A stretch of 7,833 bases of DNA from assembly GCF_025149945.1 (NCBI RefSeq), contig NZ_JALXVH010000080.1, positions 1-7,833 of the forward strand, written 5' to 3'. The translations under genes and the position numbers were made by a program. Positions within the stretch are counted from its first letter, which is position 1. Each line of letters starts with the position of its first letter. Positions 1 to 5,183 of this stretch are shown piece after piece. The notes below the pieces were generated by a model. The model was not told where the DNA came from and did not search any database. It saw nothing but the letters and a program-made list of their open reading frames with translations. This DNA is from Kocuria sp. p3-SID1428 (GTDB lineage: Bacteria > Actinomycetota > Actinomycetes > Actinomycetales > Micrococcaceae).

Positions 1-6
1 GGTGCC

Positions 7-342
7 TCAGAGGGCGTGCAGCTCGCGGTAGTGCTCGATGCGCTGCTGGAGGATCTCCTCGAGCTCCTCCGTGCTGCGCCGCTCCATCAGCATGTCCCAG
101 TGGGTGCGCTGGTGCTTCTCATTGGGGTTCTCCGGCTTCTCGCCGTCGACGATGATGGCCTCCTGGCCGGTCTTGGTGTACCAGACCGGCGGGACCTCCG
201 CCTCCATGGCGAAGGTCACGAAGACCGACTCGCCCTCGGGGGTGCGGTACTCCACGCGCTGACGCGAGGCGGGCTCGACGCCGGCCTCCGACTCCATGGA
301 CTGCGAACCGAGGCGCATGCCGCGAAGGCTGCGATCGCTCAT
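7..342 (-). CDS. rbpA: RNA polymerase-binding protein RbpA
   Basis: This 111-aa protein is RbpA, an actinobacteria-specific general transcription factor that binds RNA polymerase and group I/II sigma factors and stabilises the open complex. It lines up without gaps against my memory of M. tuberculosis RbpA, also 111 aa. Seen: an N-terminal tail with RGMRLGS, a small beta-rich core (about residues 27-68), a linker ending in the conserved RTHWDML (R79 is the promoter-DNA-contacting Arg of the family) and the C-terminal sigma-interaction helices with ERRS (R88, R89) and EELEE. There is no cysteine anywhere, so this version cannot bind zinc through cysteines as some homologues are reported to do. 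The ATG is supported by AGGAGA (minus strand of 351-356), 8 nt upstream. It is transcribed alone: 160 nt separate it from the upstream slipin gene, which has the same orientation. Identification is very secure. Confidence 0.97.
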   Translation of the reverse strand: MSDRSLRGMRLGSQSMESEAGVEPASRQRVEYRTPEGESVFVTFAMEAEVPPVWYTKTGQEAIIVDGEKPENPNEKHQRTHWDMLMERRSTEELEEILQQRIEHYRELHAL

Positions 343-398
343 CGGATGTTTCTCCTGTCGGTGGGGTTGTCGGTGGGAAGACCTCTGCTGGAAGGCAG

Positions 399-425
399 AG
401 CACCGCGACGCCCGAGTCTATTCCC
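399..425 (-). promoter_or_regulatory. candidate SigR/SigH-type promoter of rbpA
   Basis: On the minus strand GGGAATA (complement of 419-425) is followed after 17 nt by GCT (399-401). The thiol-stress sigma factors SigR/SigH of actinobacteria recognise GGGAAT plus GTT at about this spacing, so the -35 is a full match and the -10 differs by one base. The implied transcript would start near 390, leaving a leader of about 45 nt. Streptomyces rbpA is a known SigR target, which makes the match more credible. A housekeeping -10 (TAGACT, complement of 415-420) overlaps it and is an alternative. A 6-bp hairpin (CTCTGC/GCAGAG, 383-400) sits over the expected start. Confidence 0.35.
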
Positions 426-447
426 GAACCATCGCGGTGCCGGTGCT

Positions 448-464
448 GCCGACGTGCCCTCGGC
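448..464 (-). terminator. weak hairpin downstream of the slipin gene
   Basis: GCCGA and TCGGC pair around a 7-nt loop, 39 nt past the slipin stop codon. There is no T-tract, so this is at best a weak terminator-like structure between the nfeD-slipin operon and rbpA. Confidence 0.2.
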
Positions 465-502
465 GCGTGTATCTTCCGCGTCCGGGGGCGTCAGGGCAGG
501 GA

Positions 503-1702
503 TCAGCGCTGCGGGCCTTGCGGACGGTGCTGCTGGCCCTGCTGATCGAACGGCTGATCCCGGCGCTGCGGGGCGCCTGCCTGGCGGGACTCCTGGGCAC
601 CTGCGCGAGGGTCGTCACCGGGCAGCTGCGCGTTGAGGTCGACCGGGGCGTTCGGGTCGATGGACTCGGGCTCGGGGACCTCGTAGTCATCGGGTGCGGC
701 GAAGCGCTTGGAGGGGTTGAGGTCCTCGTCGGTGACCTTGACCAGGCCCTCGTCCTCCTTGGCGCGGCGGCGGGCCTCGGCCTCCTGCTCGTCCTCGTCC
801 TCCATGACCTCGCCCCAGTCCGGTCCTGCGTCGGGGCGGCCTAGGAACTCGCCCACGCCGCGCAGGGCGTCGCCGAGCTCGGCGGGGATCATCCACACCT
901 TGTTCGCGGAGCCCTCGGCGACCTTGGGCAGGGTCTGGATGTACTGGTACGCCAGCAGCTTCTGCGTGGGCTTGGCGCGGTGGATCGAGTCGAAGACCTT
1001 CTGGATGGCCTGGGCCTCGCCGTCGGCGCGCAGGATCGCAGCCTTAGCATCGCCCTCTGCCGAGAGCACGGAGGCCTGGCGCTGGCCCTCAGCGGTGAGG
1101 ATCTGGGACTGCTTCTCGCCCTCGGCCGTGAGGATGGCCGCACGACGGTCGCGCTCGGCGCGCATCTGCTTCTCCATCGAGTCCTGGATGGAGGCCGGGG
1201 GAGTGATCTCCTTGATGTCCACGCGCGAGACCCGCAGGCCCCAGCGCCCGGTCGTGGAGTCGAGCACCCCGCGCAGCTCCGCGTTGATCTTGTCGCGGGA
1301 GGTCAGGGTCTCCTCGAGGTTCAGGCCGCCGACCACGTTGCGCAGCGTGGCCGAGGTGAGCTCGTCGACCGCGTGGATGTAGTTGGTGATCTCATAGGTC
1401 GCCGCCCGGGGGTCGGTGACCTGGAAGTAGACGACGGTGTCGATGCCGACCACGAGGTTGTCCTCGGTGATCACCGACTGCGCGGGGAAGGACACGACCT
1501 GCTCGCGCAGATCGATCAGGGGCAGCAGCCTGTCGATGAACGGGACCAGGATGTGCAGGCCGGGGGACAGGGTGGACTGGTACTTGCCGAGTCGCTCGAC
1601 GATGCCCGCGCGGGCCTGCGGGATGATCCGCACAGCCTTCAGCAGGATCACGACGGCGACCACGACCAGCACCAGCAGCAGCAGGATGACTGCGATGGGC
1701 AT
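503..1702 (-). CDS. SPFH/Band 7 family protein (paraslipin, QmcA-like)
   Basis: This 399-aa protein is a stomatin/prohibitin-family membrane scaffold of the paraslipin (QmcA/YbbK) type. It has an N-terminal membrane helix (residues 3-22), then the SPFH domain (about 25-190) with the family hallmarks GIVERLGKY and PGLHILVPFIDRL, TEDNLVVGIDTVVYFQV, and the ITPP segment near 166-169. A charged coiled-coil follows, made of four 11-residue AEG-type repeats (190-233), then a Band_7 C-terminal region with AYQYIQTLPKVAEG and WMIPAEL (251-275). The tail (about 290-399) is acidic, then rich in Q, P and R, and probably disordered. Such proteins form large ring or cage oligomers in the membrane, often linked to quality control and microdomains. 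The ATG has AGGAG (complement of 1709-1713), 6 nt upstream. It lies 58 nt downstream of nfeD in the same direction, the conserved partner pairing for this family, so co-transcription is likely. Confidence 0.93.
   Translation of the reverse strand: MPIAVILLLLVLVVVAVVILLKAVRIIPQARAGIVERLGKYQSTLSPGLHILVPFIDRLLPLIDLREQVVSFPAQSVITEDNLVVGIDTVVYFQVTDPRAATYEITNYIHAVDELTSATLRNVVGGLNLEETLTSRDKINAELRGVLDSTTGRWGLRVSRVDIKEITPPASIQDSMEKQMRAERDRRAAILTAEGEKQSQILTAEGQRQASVLSAEGDAKAAILRADGEAQAIQKVFDSIHRAKPTQKLLAYQYIQTLPKVAEGSANKVWMIPAELGDALRGVGEFLGRPDAGPDWGEVMEDEDEQEAEARRRAKEDEGLVKVTDEDLNPSKRFAAPDDYEVPEPESIDPNAPVDLNAQLPGDDPRAGAQESRQAGAPQRRDQPFDQQGQQHRPQGPQR
1004..1135 (-). repeat. four tandem 33-nt units coding an 11-residue coiled-coil repeat
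   Basis: Inside the slipin gene, residues 190-200, 201-211, 212-222 and 223-233 share the pattern [IV]L-x-A-[ED]-G followed by five mostly polar or small residues. An 11-residue (hendecad) period fits a right-handed coiled coil, as expected for the helical stalk after the SPFH domain. The repeat is clear in protein but diverged in DNA, so it is an old repeat rather than a recent expansion. Confidence 0.7.
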
Positions 1703-1760
1703 GGAGCTCTCCTCGTGGGGTTCGTTCGTTCTGGGACGGGGTGGTTCGTGGGACAGCGCC

Positions 1761-2249
1761 TCAGGCGCCGTGGATCGGCGGGTCCTCGAGGTCAGGGGCG
1801 CTGCGGGCCACGATCACGGTGGCGCCGTCGACCCGGTGCACGTAGGCCGTCTCCGCCTGCCCGATCTCGCCGGATTCGCTGCGGGCGCTCCAGACATCGC
1901 CGTGGAGCCGCACCAGGCCGGTGACCGCGGTGACGGGCTCCAGGACGGTGCACTGCGAACCCGGGAGGCGGTCGGCGTTGGAGAGGCCCTCGCGTCCCGG
2001 GCCGCGGTGCATCCGGGCCAGCAGGCGCGGCCGCACCAGGAAGAGCAGCAGCAGGGAGACGGCGACGAAGACGAGGACCTGGACGATGATGCCTCCGCCC
2101 GCCCCGAGCCCGGAGGCCCCGGCGGCAGCCAGGGCTCCGATCCCGAGCATCAGGAAGGTCAGATCGAGGCTCAGGATCTCGATGACGATCAGCACGGCGG
2201 CCAGGATCAGCCAGACGATCCAGGCGCTGTCGGCGAGCATGTCGAGCAT
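1761..2249 (-). CDS. NfeD family membrane protein
   Basis: This 162-aa protein is a short NfeD-type protein, the usual genomic partner of slipins. It has three hydrophobic helices (about 10-28, 31-49 and 54-72), followed by a soluble OB-fold (about 95-150) with the family pattern G-x-V-x-L-x-G-x-x-W-x-A and VHRVDGATVIV. The serine-protease domain of long NfeD proteins is absent, so this is the short class, thought to assemble with its slipin in the membrane. The ATG at 2249 is preceded by GGAAGG (complement of 2257-2262) at 7 nt; an in-frame ATG three codons later is possible but lacks its own site. It is the first gene of the nfeD-slipin operon, and the 18-bp palindrome lies about 50 nt upstream of its start. 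Confidence 0.9.
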   Translation of the reverse strand: MLDMLADSAWIVWLILAAVLIVIEILSLDLTFLMLGIGALAAAGASGLGAGGGIIVQVLVFVAVSLLLLFLVRPRLLARMHRGPGREGLSNADRLPGSQCTVLEPVTAVTGLVRLHGDVWSARSESGEIGQAETAYVHRVDGATVIVARSAPDLEDPPIHGA

Positions 2250-2298
2250 CGGGCTGCCTTCCGTCGTCGGTGCTCCGGCAGCTCCATCCTGTCAGTAT

Positions 2299-2316
2299 TC
2301 GCATTCGAGAATGCGA
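2299..2316. promoter_or_regulatory. 18-bp palindrome in the divergent intergenic region, candidate operator
   Basis: TCGCATTC and GAATGCGA are perfect inverted 8-mers around a GA centre. The site lies 50 nt upstream of nfeD and about 130 nt upstream of the divergent gene at 2448. The half-site GCATTCGA (2301-2308) recurs at 2354-2361, 53 bp away or about five helical turns. This looks like a dimeric regulator's operator. The regulator is unknown, and the sequence is not the actinobacterial LexA (SOS) box. Confidence 0.5.
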
Positions 2317-2382
2317 TGATCCGGGCGCGTGTCGTGGACCACCTGAGATCAGGGCATTCGACAGGGGAGCGGCGTCACCCTC

Positions 2383-2411
2383 TGTTCATCTCGCGTTCAC
2401 CCGTTTAGGAT
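2383..2411 (+). promoter_or_regulatory. likely housekeeping promoter of the 143-aa membrane protein
   Basis: TGTTCA (2383-2388) and TAGGAT (2406-2411) are separated by 17 nt. The -10 keeps the key T, A, A and T positions; the -35 is weak, as is common in actinobacteria. A start near 2418 would give a leader of about 30 nt containing the AGGAG site at 2438-2442. Confidence 0.5.
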
Positions 2412-2447
2412 CTGGGGATTCCGCCGAACGCCCGCACAGGAGTGACC

Positions 2448-2879
2448 ATGAGACCTTTCGCCTCGATCGCCGCCTCGGCCGTGGGTGCCGGTGTGACCGG
2501 CGCGGCCGCGGGTCTGCTCACGCTGTCGGCGCTGCAGGCCAACATGCCGGCGCTGATGGCGCATCTGATGAAGCCGACCCCGGAGCTGGGCGGCCGACGC
2601 GTGCTGCTGTGCACGGGGGAGGCGGATCACCGCATCCGCGGCACGGCGGCAGATGAGGCTCAGCAGTGGCGTCGGGCCCTGGAGTCCGAGCACGACGCCT
2701 CGGTGATCCTGGTGGATCTGCGCACGGATTCTCGCTGCTCGGCACGACGACGGGCCCAGGTGCGCGCGCTGGCCGCGTCCGTCCCGGCGGATCACCAGCG
2801 CGAGTTCGTGCTCGGCGGCGCGAACGATGCCCAGGTGCGCACCTCAGCAGCGCCCGAGTCGCTGCCGGCGATCCGCTGA
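2448..2879 (+). CDS. small membrane-anchored protein of unknown function
   Basis: I do not recognise this 143-aa protein. Its N-terminus (residues 5-30) is a hydrophobic Ala/Gly/Leu segment that could be an uncleaved signal anchor; there is no lipobox. The rest is soluble and alternates beta-like segments (GRRVLLCTG at 49-57, ASVILVDLR at 84-92) with an Arg/Glu-rich helix. The two cysteines (55 and 97) are not a CxxC pair. The ATG at 2448 is chosen because AGGAG (2438-2442) lies 5 nt upstream. A GTG six bases earlier overlaps that ribosome binding site and is unlikely to be used. It is divergent from nfeD and converges tail to tail, with 10 nt between stops, on the 81-aa gene. Third-position G/C bias supports real coding. 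Confidence 0.8.
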   Translation: MRPFASIAASAVGAGVTGAAAGLLTLSALQANMPALMAHLMKPTPELGGRRVLLCTGEADHRIRGTAADEAQQWRRALESEHDASVILVDLRTDSRCSARRRAQVRALAASVPADHQREFVLGGANDAQVRTSAAPESLPAIR

Positions 2880-2885
2880 GGCCGC

Positions 2886-2917
2886 GGACTCAGGAGTCCT
2901 CGGAGTCCTGATCCGAG
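2886..2917. terminator. overlapping hairpins between convergent genes
   Basis: Two stems lie at the tail-to-tail junction: GGACT/AGTCC with a 4-nt loop (2886-2899) and CTCGGA/TCCGAG with a 7-nt loop (2899-2917). The 8-mer GGAGTCCT occurs twice in the same stretch (2893-2900 and 2903-2910). No T-tract follows on either strand. The stems lie within the 3' end of the minus-strand gene, so they could act as a bidirectional terminator or simply reflect its repetitive acidic tail. Confidence 0.3.
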
Positions 2918-3135
2918 TTGGACTGCTGGGACTCGTCGCCGATGATCTGCCCGAGCGGGTCCACGCGCGGCGGCCGCAGGATGCTGCGGGAGACGTTGCG
3001 GTAGTCGTAGCGCCCGAGCAGCTGGGCGGCTTCCTCGTCCTCGAGGTCGTAGGCGTGCGCGAGCATGCGCACGTTCTCCGTGTAGAAGGCGTGCAGCTTG
3101 TCGACGCCCTTCAGGAACTCGATTTCCTTGCTCAT
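2890..3135 (-). CDS. conserved-looking small protein of unknown function, beside the dif-like site
   Basis: This 81-aa protein is not one I recognise. It has a helical N-terminal half (EFLKGVDKLHAFYTENVRML, then EDEEAAQLL), a basic segment (RYDYRNVSRSILRPPR, about 42-57) and a Ser/Asp/Glu/Gln-rich acidic tail (67-81). There is no signal peptide or membrane segment. I chose the ATG at 3135 because the Lys/Glu-rich start reads like a real N-terminus. The frame stays open back to a GTG at 3264, but that extension (Arg/Gly/Pro-rich, without clear codon bias) looks like read-through of non-coding DNA. The ribosome site is poor: GGAGAGG (complement of 3149-3155) is 13 nt from the ATG. It is the gene nearest the dif-like site, 130 bp from its start. 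Confidence 0.7.
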   Translation of the reverse strand: MSKEIEFLKGVDKLHAFYTENVRMLAHAYDLEDEEAAQLLGRYDYRNVSRSILRPPRVDPLGQIIGDESQQSNSDQDSEDS

Positions 3136-3265
3136 GGTCGGTGTACGGCCTCTCCGCAGATCAGTGGCTTGATCCGAGGCGTTCGCGCCCGTCGGACCGA
3201 CTCCACCGTAGTCCGAACGCCGCGGAAACTCCCGTCCCGCCGCATGGGCCGCCCTAAGCGGCACA

Positions 3266-3293
3266 TGCGCCGATAATCTACATTATGTAAAGT
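3266..3293 (+). other. dif: candidate chromosomal dif site (XerC/XerD recombination site)
   Basis: The 28 bp have the standard dif layout: XerC arm TGCGCCGATAA (3266-3276), central TCTACA (3277-3282), XerD arm TTATGTAAAGT (3283-3293). From memory of the reference sites, it matches E. coli dif at 20 of 28 positions and B. subtilis dif at 19 of 28. The XerD arm is identical to the B. subtilis arm at 10 of 11. ATAAT and ATTAT form the expected inner inverted repeat around CTAC. It is a strikingly AT-rich island in GC-rich, gene-free DNA. dif resolves chromosome dimers with FtsK, XerC and XerD and marks the replication terminus. Only one copy is in the window. Confidence 0.85.
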
Positions 3294-3790
3294 CAGGCTG
3301 AGCGGAGGGTTCGGCGCCGACCGGATGGCCCCTCCCTCGCAGGCGATGGGCATTCGCTCGAGGCGCGCCTCGGAGTGCACGGCTTGTGCGCGGGGCGCCG
3401 GCATGCGACGGCACGGGGCGACGACCTCGCTGCGGGCCGCCTCACGCCGGATCTCTCCGCGCGGTGCTCGACGCCGCCGGGCGGTCTCGGCTCCGCCCTG
3501 CAATCTGGCCTCGACGATCTGTCTGCGCTGGCGCCTGTGTCGCTCCATGCTCCCGACTTGCCGCGAGTGCTCACCGCCAGCTGTGTCGTCCCAGGCGGCA
3601 GACGGCATTCCATGCGGGCTGCCGCAGTGCAATGGTCGTGACGGATTCGCGTGGCCTTCGTGATCACCCTCCGCGTGGTCCTCGATATGCCCGGGCGAAA
3701 TCCCGTATTCCTCCGCCGCGACGCGCGACCCGTCCCATGAGGGTTTCTGGCAGATTCCACCCGGAGCTCTTCTGAGCTATTCTTCTGACG
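3294..3790. other. gene-free stretch next to the dif-like site
   Basis: About 500 bases hold no gene I can support. Long open frames exist on both strands, for example on the plus strand 3375-3641 and 3325-3663 and on the minus strand 3293-3760. Their products are Arg/Ala/Pro/Ser-rich with no recognisable motif, no good ribosome site and many mutual overlaps, as expected of GC-rich non-coding DNA. Decayed coding sequence cannot be excluded: the frame at 3375-3641 has fairly high third-position G/C. Confidence 0.5.
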
Positions 3791-3792
3791 GT

Positions 3793-3851
3793 CGACAGAT
3801 CCCTGTCGCCCCTGGCCTGAGGGGCATGCGGTGGAATATCTGCTGTCGCAG
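3793..3851. repeat. cluster of three short hairpins upstream of the recombinase gene
   Basis: Three inverted repeats occur within 59 bp: CGACAG/CTGTCG with a 4-nt loop (3793-3808), immediately followed by CCCCT/AGGGG with a 6-nt loop (3809-3824), then CTGC/GCAG with a 4-nt loop (3840-3851). The word TGTCG, in either orientation, recurs at 3793, 3804, 3844, 3874 and 3895. Possible roles are accessory binding sites for the recombinase, a structured RNA, or tandem terminators; the sequence alone does not decide. Confidence 0.45.
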
Positions 3852-3871
3852 TAACTCGCCCGCGTCGATTC

Positions 3872-3901
3872 CGTGTCGTAGTAGACAAATAGAACGACAC
3901 G
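3872..3901. other. 30-bp inverted repeat resembling a tyrosine-recombinase core site
   Basis: CGTGTCGT (3872-3879) and ACGACACG (3894-3901) are perfect inverted repeats. Counted as 11-bp arms, CGTGTCGTAGT and the complement of AGAACGACACG agree at 9 of 11 positions around an AT-rich 8-bp centre, AGACAAAT. Two imperfectly inverted 11-bp arms with a 6-8 bp centre is the usual layout of tyrosine-recombinase crossover sites. It lies 161 bp upstream of the recombinase start. Its sequence differs from the dif-like site. An operator or an RNA hairpin is the alternative. Confidence 0.4.
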
Positions 3902-4038
3902 AGATGGCGGAGGCCATCCTGGTGCTCGTCAGCATTCGATAGACCTGCACCGCCGACTCCCCCGGCATCTATTCTCGAAGATTCCTGGGAGATGCCCGCC
4001 GCTCCCCCGCAGGCCCATTCTTCCGTCGCGCTTTTCGA

Positions 4039-4066
4039 TAGTATGTTCGAGTCGCCGATCGAGTGA
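4039..4066 (+). promoter_or_regulatory. possible -10 element and 7-codon upstream ORF leading into the recombinase
   Basis: TAGTAT (4039-4044) keeps the key T, A and T of a -10 box and would start transcription about 12 nt before the recombinase GTG; no clear -35 is visible. ATG at 4043 opens a 7-codon frame (MFESPIE) whose stop overlaps the recombinase start as GTGA (4063-4066), the usual arrangement for translational coupling. The start codon also lies in the loop/stem junction of CGATC-GAGT-GATCG (4056-4069). The mini-ORF has no ribosome site and would be within the -10, so it is speculative. Confidence 0.25.
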
Positions 4067-5178
4067 TCGATCCGCTGATCGACTCGCCCGGGCTCGGCGA
4101 CCCGCCCGTCGTCGCCGACCCGAAGGACTCCGCCGCCATGGCTCTGCCTCCCCCGCCCGTCGAGATCCCCCTGCAGGAGGCCGTCGCGCACTTCCTCGCC
4201 TCGGTGGAGCGACGGGCGCGCGTGCAGTCGCTGTCGGCAGCCACGGCCAAGAACTACCGCGTGGACCTCGAGCGCTTCCTGGAGCTGCTCCCCCGCGCGA
4301 GCGAGCACACCGCGGAATCCGTCACCGGCCAGGACGTGGACGAGGCCCTGCTGCTGTTCGCCGGCACCGCGGATCACCGGCGCAAGCCGGGGCTCGGCGA
4401 GCAGAGCGGGGATATCCGCCGTCGGATGGCCGCCACCGCGCGGGAGGCCAAGTCGGCCGGCTCGACCCTGCGGATGCGACGCTCCCTGTCGCGGTTCTTC
4501 GCGTACTGCACGGAGCAGTCCTGGGCCACCGTCTCCCCCATGGCCGCCTCCGAGCTGATACCCCAGGGCGAGGATCCCCTGCGCGTCGAGCGGACCTCCC
4601 TGGACATCGAGGAGGCCCAGGCCCTGCTGCGCCACGGTCCAGGCACTCGGGAGTCGAACCGGCACTGGGACCGGGACGCCATCGCCCTGGGGCTCATGAT
4701 GGTCGTCGGGCTGCGCGCCGGGGAGATCGTGCGGCTGGATGCGGATCACCACTCGCCTGCCGGTCCGGCGGGTCCGGCTCGGGTGACGGTCTACGGGAAG
4801 GGCCGCAGCACGCGGGTGGTCCCGATCGCGGCCTGGATCGACGAGCTGATCTCGTCGTATCGAGCCCGCCTGGGTCCGGAGGCGCCTGCGCCGCTGCTGC
4901 TCTCGGCCACCGGGCGCCGCCTGTCCGTGCGCGATATCGAGCGCCTGCTCGAGCGCGCCGTGCAGCGCACCCGAGCCGCCGAGCCGCGCCTGGCCCGCGG
5001 CGTGGTCCCCCACGGGCTGCGCCACACCGCGGCCACGCTGATGCTCGCCGACGGCTGGGACGTCAAGGTCGTCGCCCGGCTGCTCGGGCACAGCTCCGTG
5101 TCCACCACGAGCCGCTACCTGGATGAGCTGCCCGGAGAGCTCTCGGCCGCGATCGACGCCCACCCGCTGCGGCCCTGA
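4063..5178 (+). CDS. Xer-like tyrosine recombinase/integrase
   Basis: This 371-aa protein is a site-specific tyrosine recombinase. The N-terminal SAM-like core-binding domain covers about residues 36-160 (LQEAVAHFL, SAATAKNYRVDLERFLELL, LRMRRSLSRFFAYC). The catalytic domain covers about 180-355 and is complete: R218 in GLRAGE, K246 in YGKGR, H317 and R320 in HGLRHTAATLM, H343 in LLGHSS, and nucleophile Y352 in TTSRYL. It resembles XerC/XerD but is longer than their usual 300 or so residues because of a 25-35 residue N-terminal extension and an insert near 100-132. The GTG at 4063 is preferred because 24 of the 25 codons from it to ATG 4138 end in G or C. ATG 4138, with AAGGA 10 nt upstream, is the main alternative and would give 346 aa. 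It reads away from the dif-like site, 770 bp upstream, and no other mobile-element gene is adjacent. Confidence 0.92.
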   Translation: MIDPLIDSPGLGDPPVVADPKDSAAMALPPPPVEIPLQEAVAHFLASVERRARVQSLSAATAKNYRVDLERFLELLPRASEHTAESVTGQDVDEALLLFAGTADHRRKPGLGEQSGDIRRRMAATAREAKSAGSTLRMRRSLSRFFAYCTEQSWATVSPMAASELIPQGEDPLRVERTSLDIEEAQALLRHGPGTRESNRHWDRDAIALGLMMVVGLRAGEIVRLDADHHSPAGPAGPARVTVYGKGRSTRVVPIAAWIDELISSYRARLGPEAPAPLLLSATGRRLSVRDIERLLERAVQRTRAAEPRLARGVVPHGLRHTAATLMLADGWDVKVVARLLGHSSVSTTSRYLDELPGELSAAIDAHPLRP

Positions 5179-5183
5179 CGGAC

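Noticed and set aside
494..933. GGGCAGGG at 494-501 and 926-933, matching the E. coli FtsK-orienting KOPS motif and pointing at the dif-like site
   Set aside because: A third copy at 5568-5575, beyond dif, points the wrong way. Both left copies lie in genes where the word can arise from coding bias, and actinobacterial FtsK polarity motifs may differ. A genome-wide strand-bias test would be needed.
3136..3264. N-terminal extension of the 81-aa protein back to GTG 3264
   Set aside because: It is compositionally like non-coding DNA, and the ATG at 3135 begins a sequence with normal protein character.
3293..3760. Open frames of 88-166 codons on both strands in the gene-free region
   Set aside because: They overlap one another, are Arg/Pro/Ser-rich, lack ribosome sites and show no family motif; typical chance frames in GC-rich DNA.
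4045..4056. GTTCGAGTC, resembling a tRNA T-loop and hence a possible tRNA attachment site near the integrase
   Set aside because: The bases on either side cannot form a T-stem and no acceptor or anticodon arm is present.
3664..5163. 499-codon minus-strand frame opposite the recombinase
   Set aside because: It is a shadow of the recombinase gene, which has all catalytic motifs; the antisense product is low-complexity and unrecognisable.
4063..5178. Calling the recombinase xerC or xerD
   Set aside because: The length, N-terminal extension and insert differ from standard XerC/XerD, and the usual neighbours of those genes are absent.
3266..5178. A dif-flanked integrative element (IMEX) inside the window
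   Set aside because: Only one dif-like site is visible; a second flanking copy would have to lie outside, so this stays a hypothesis, not a feature.
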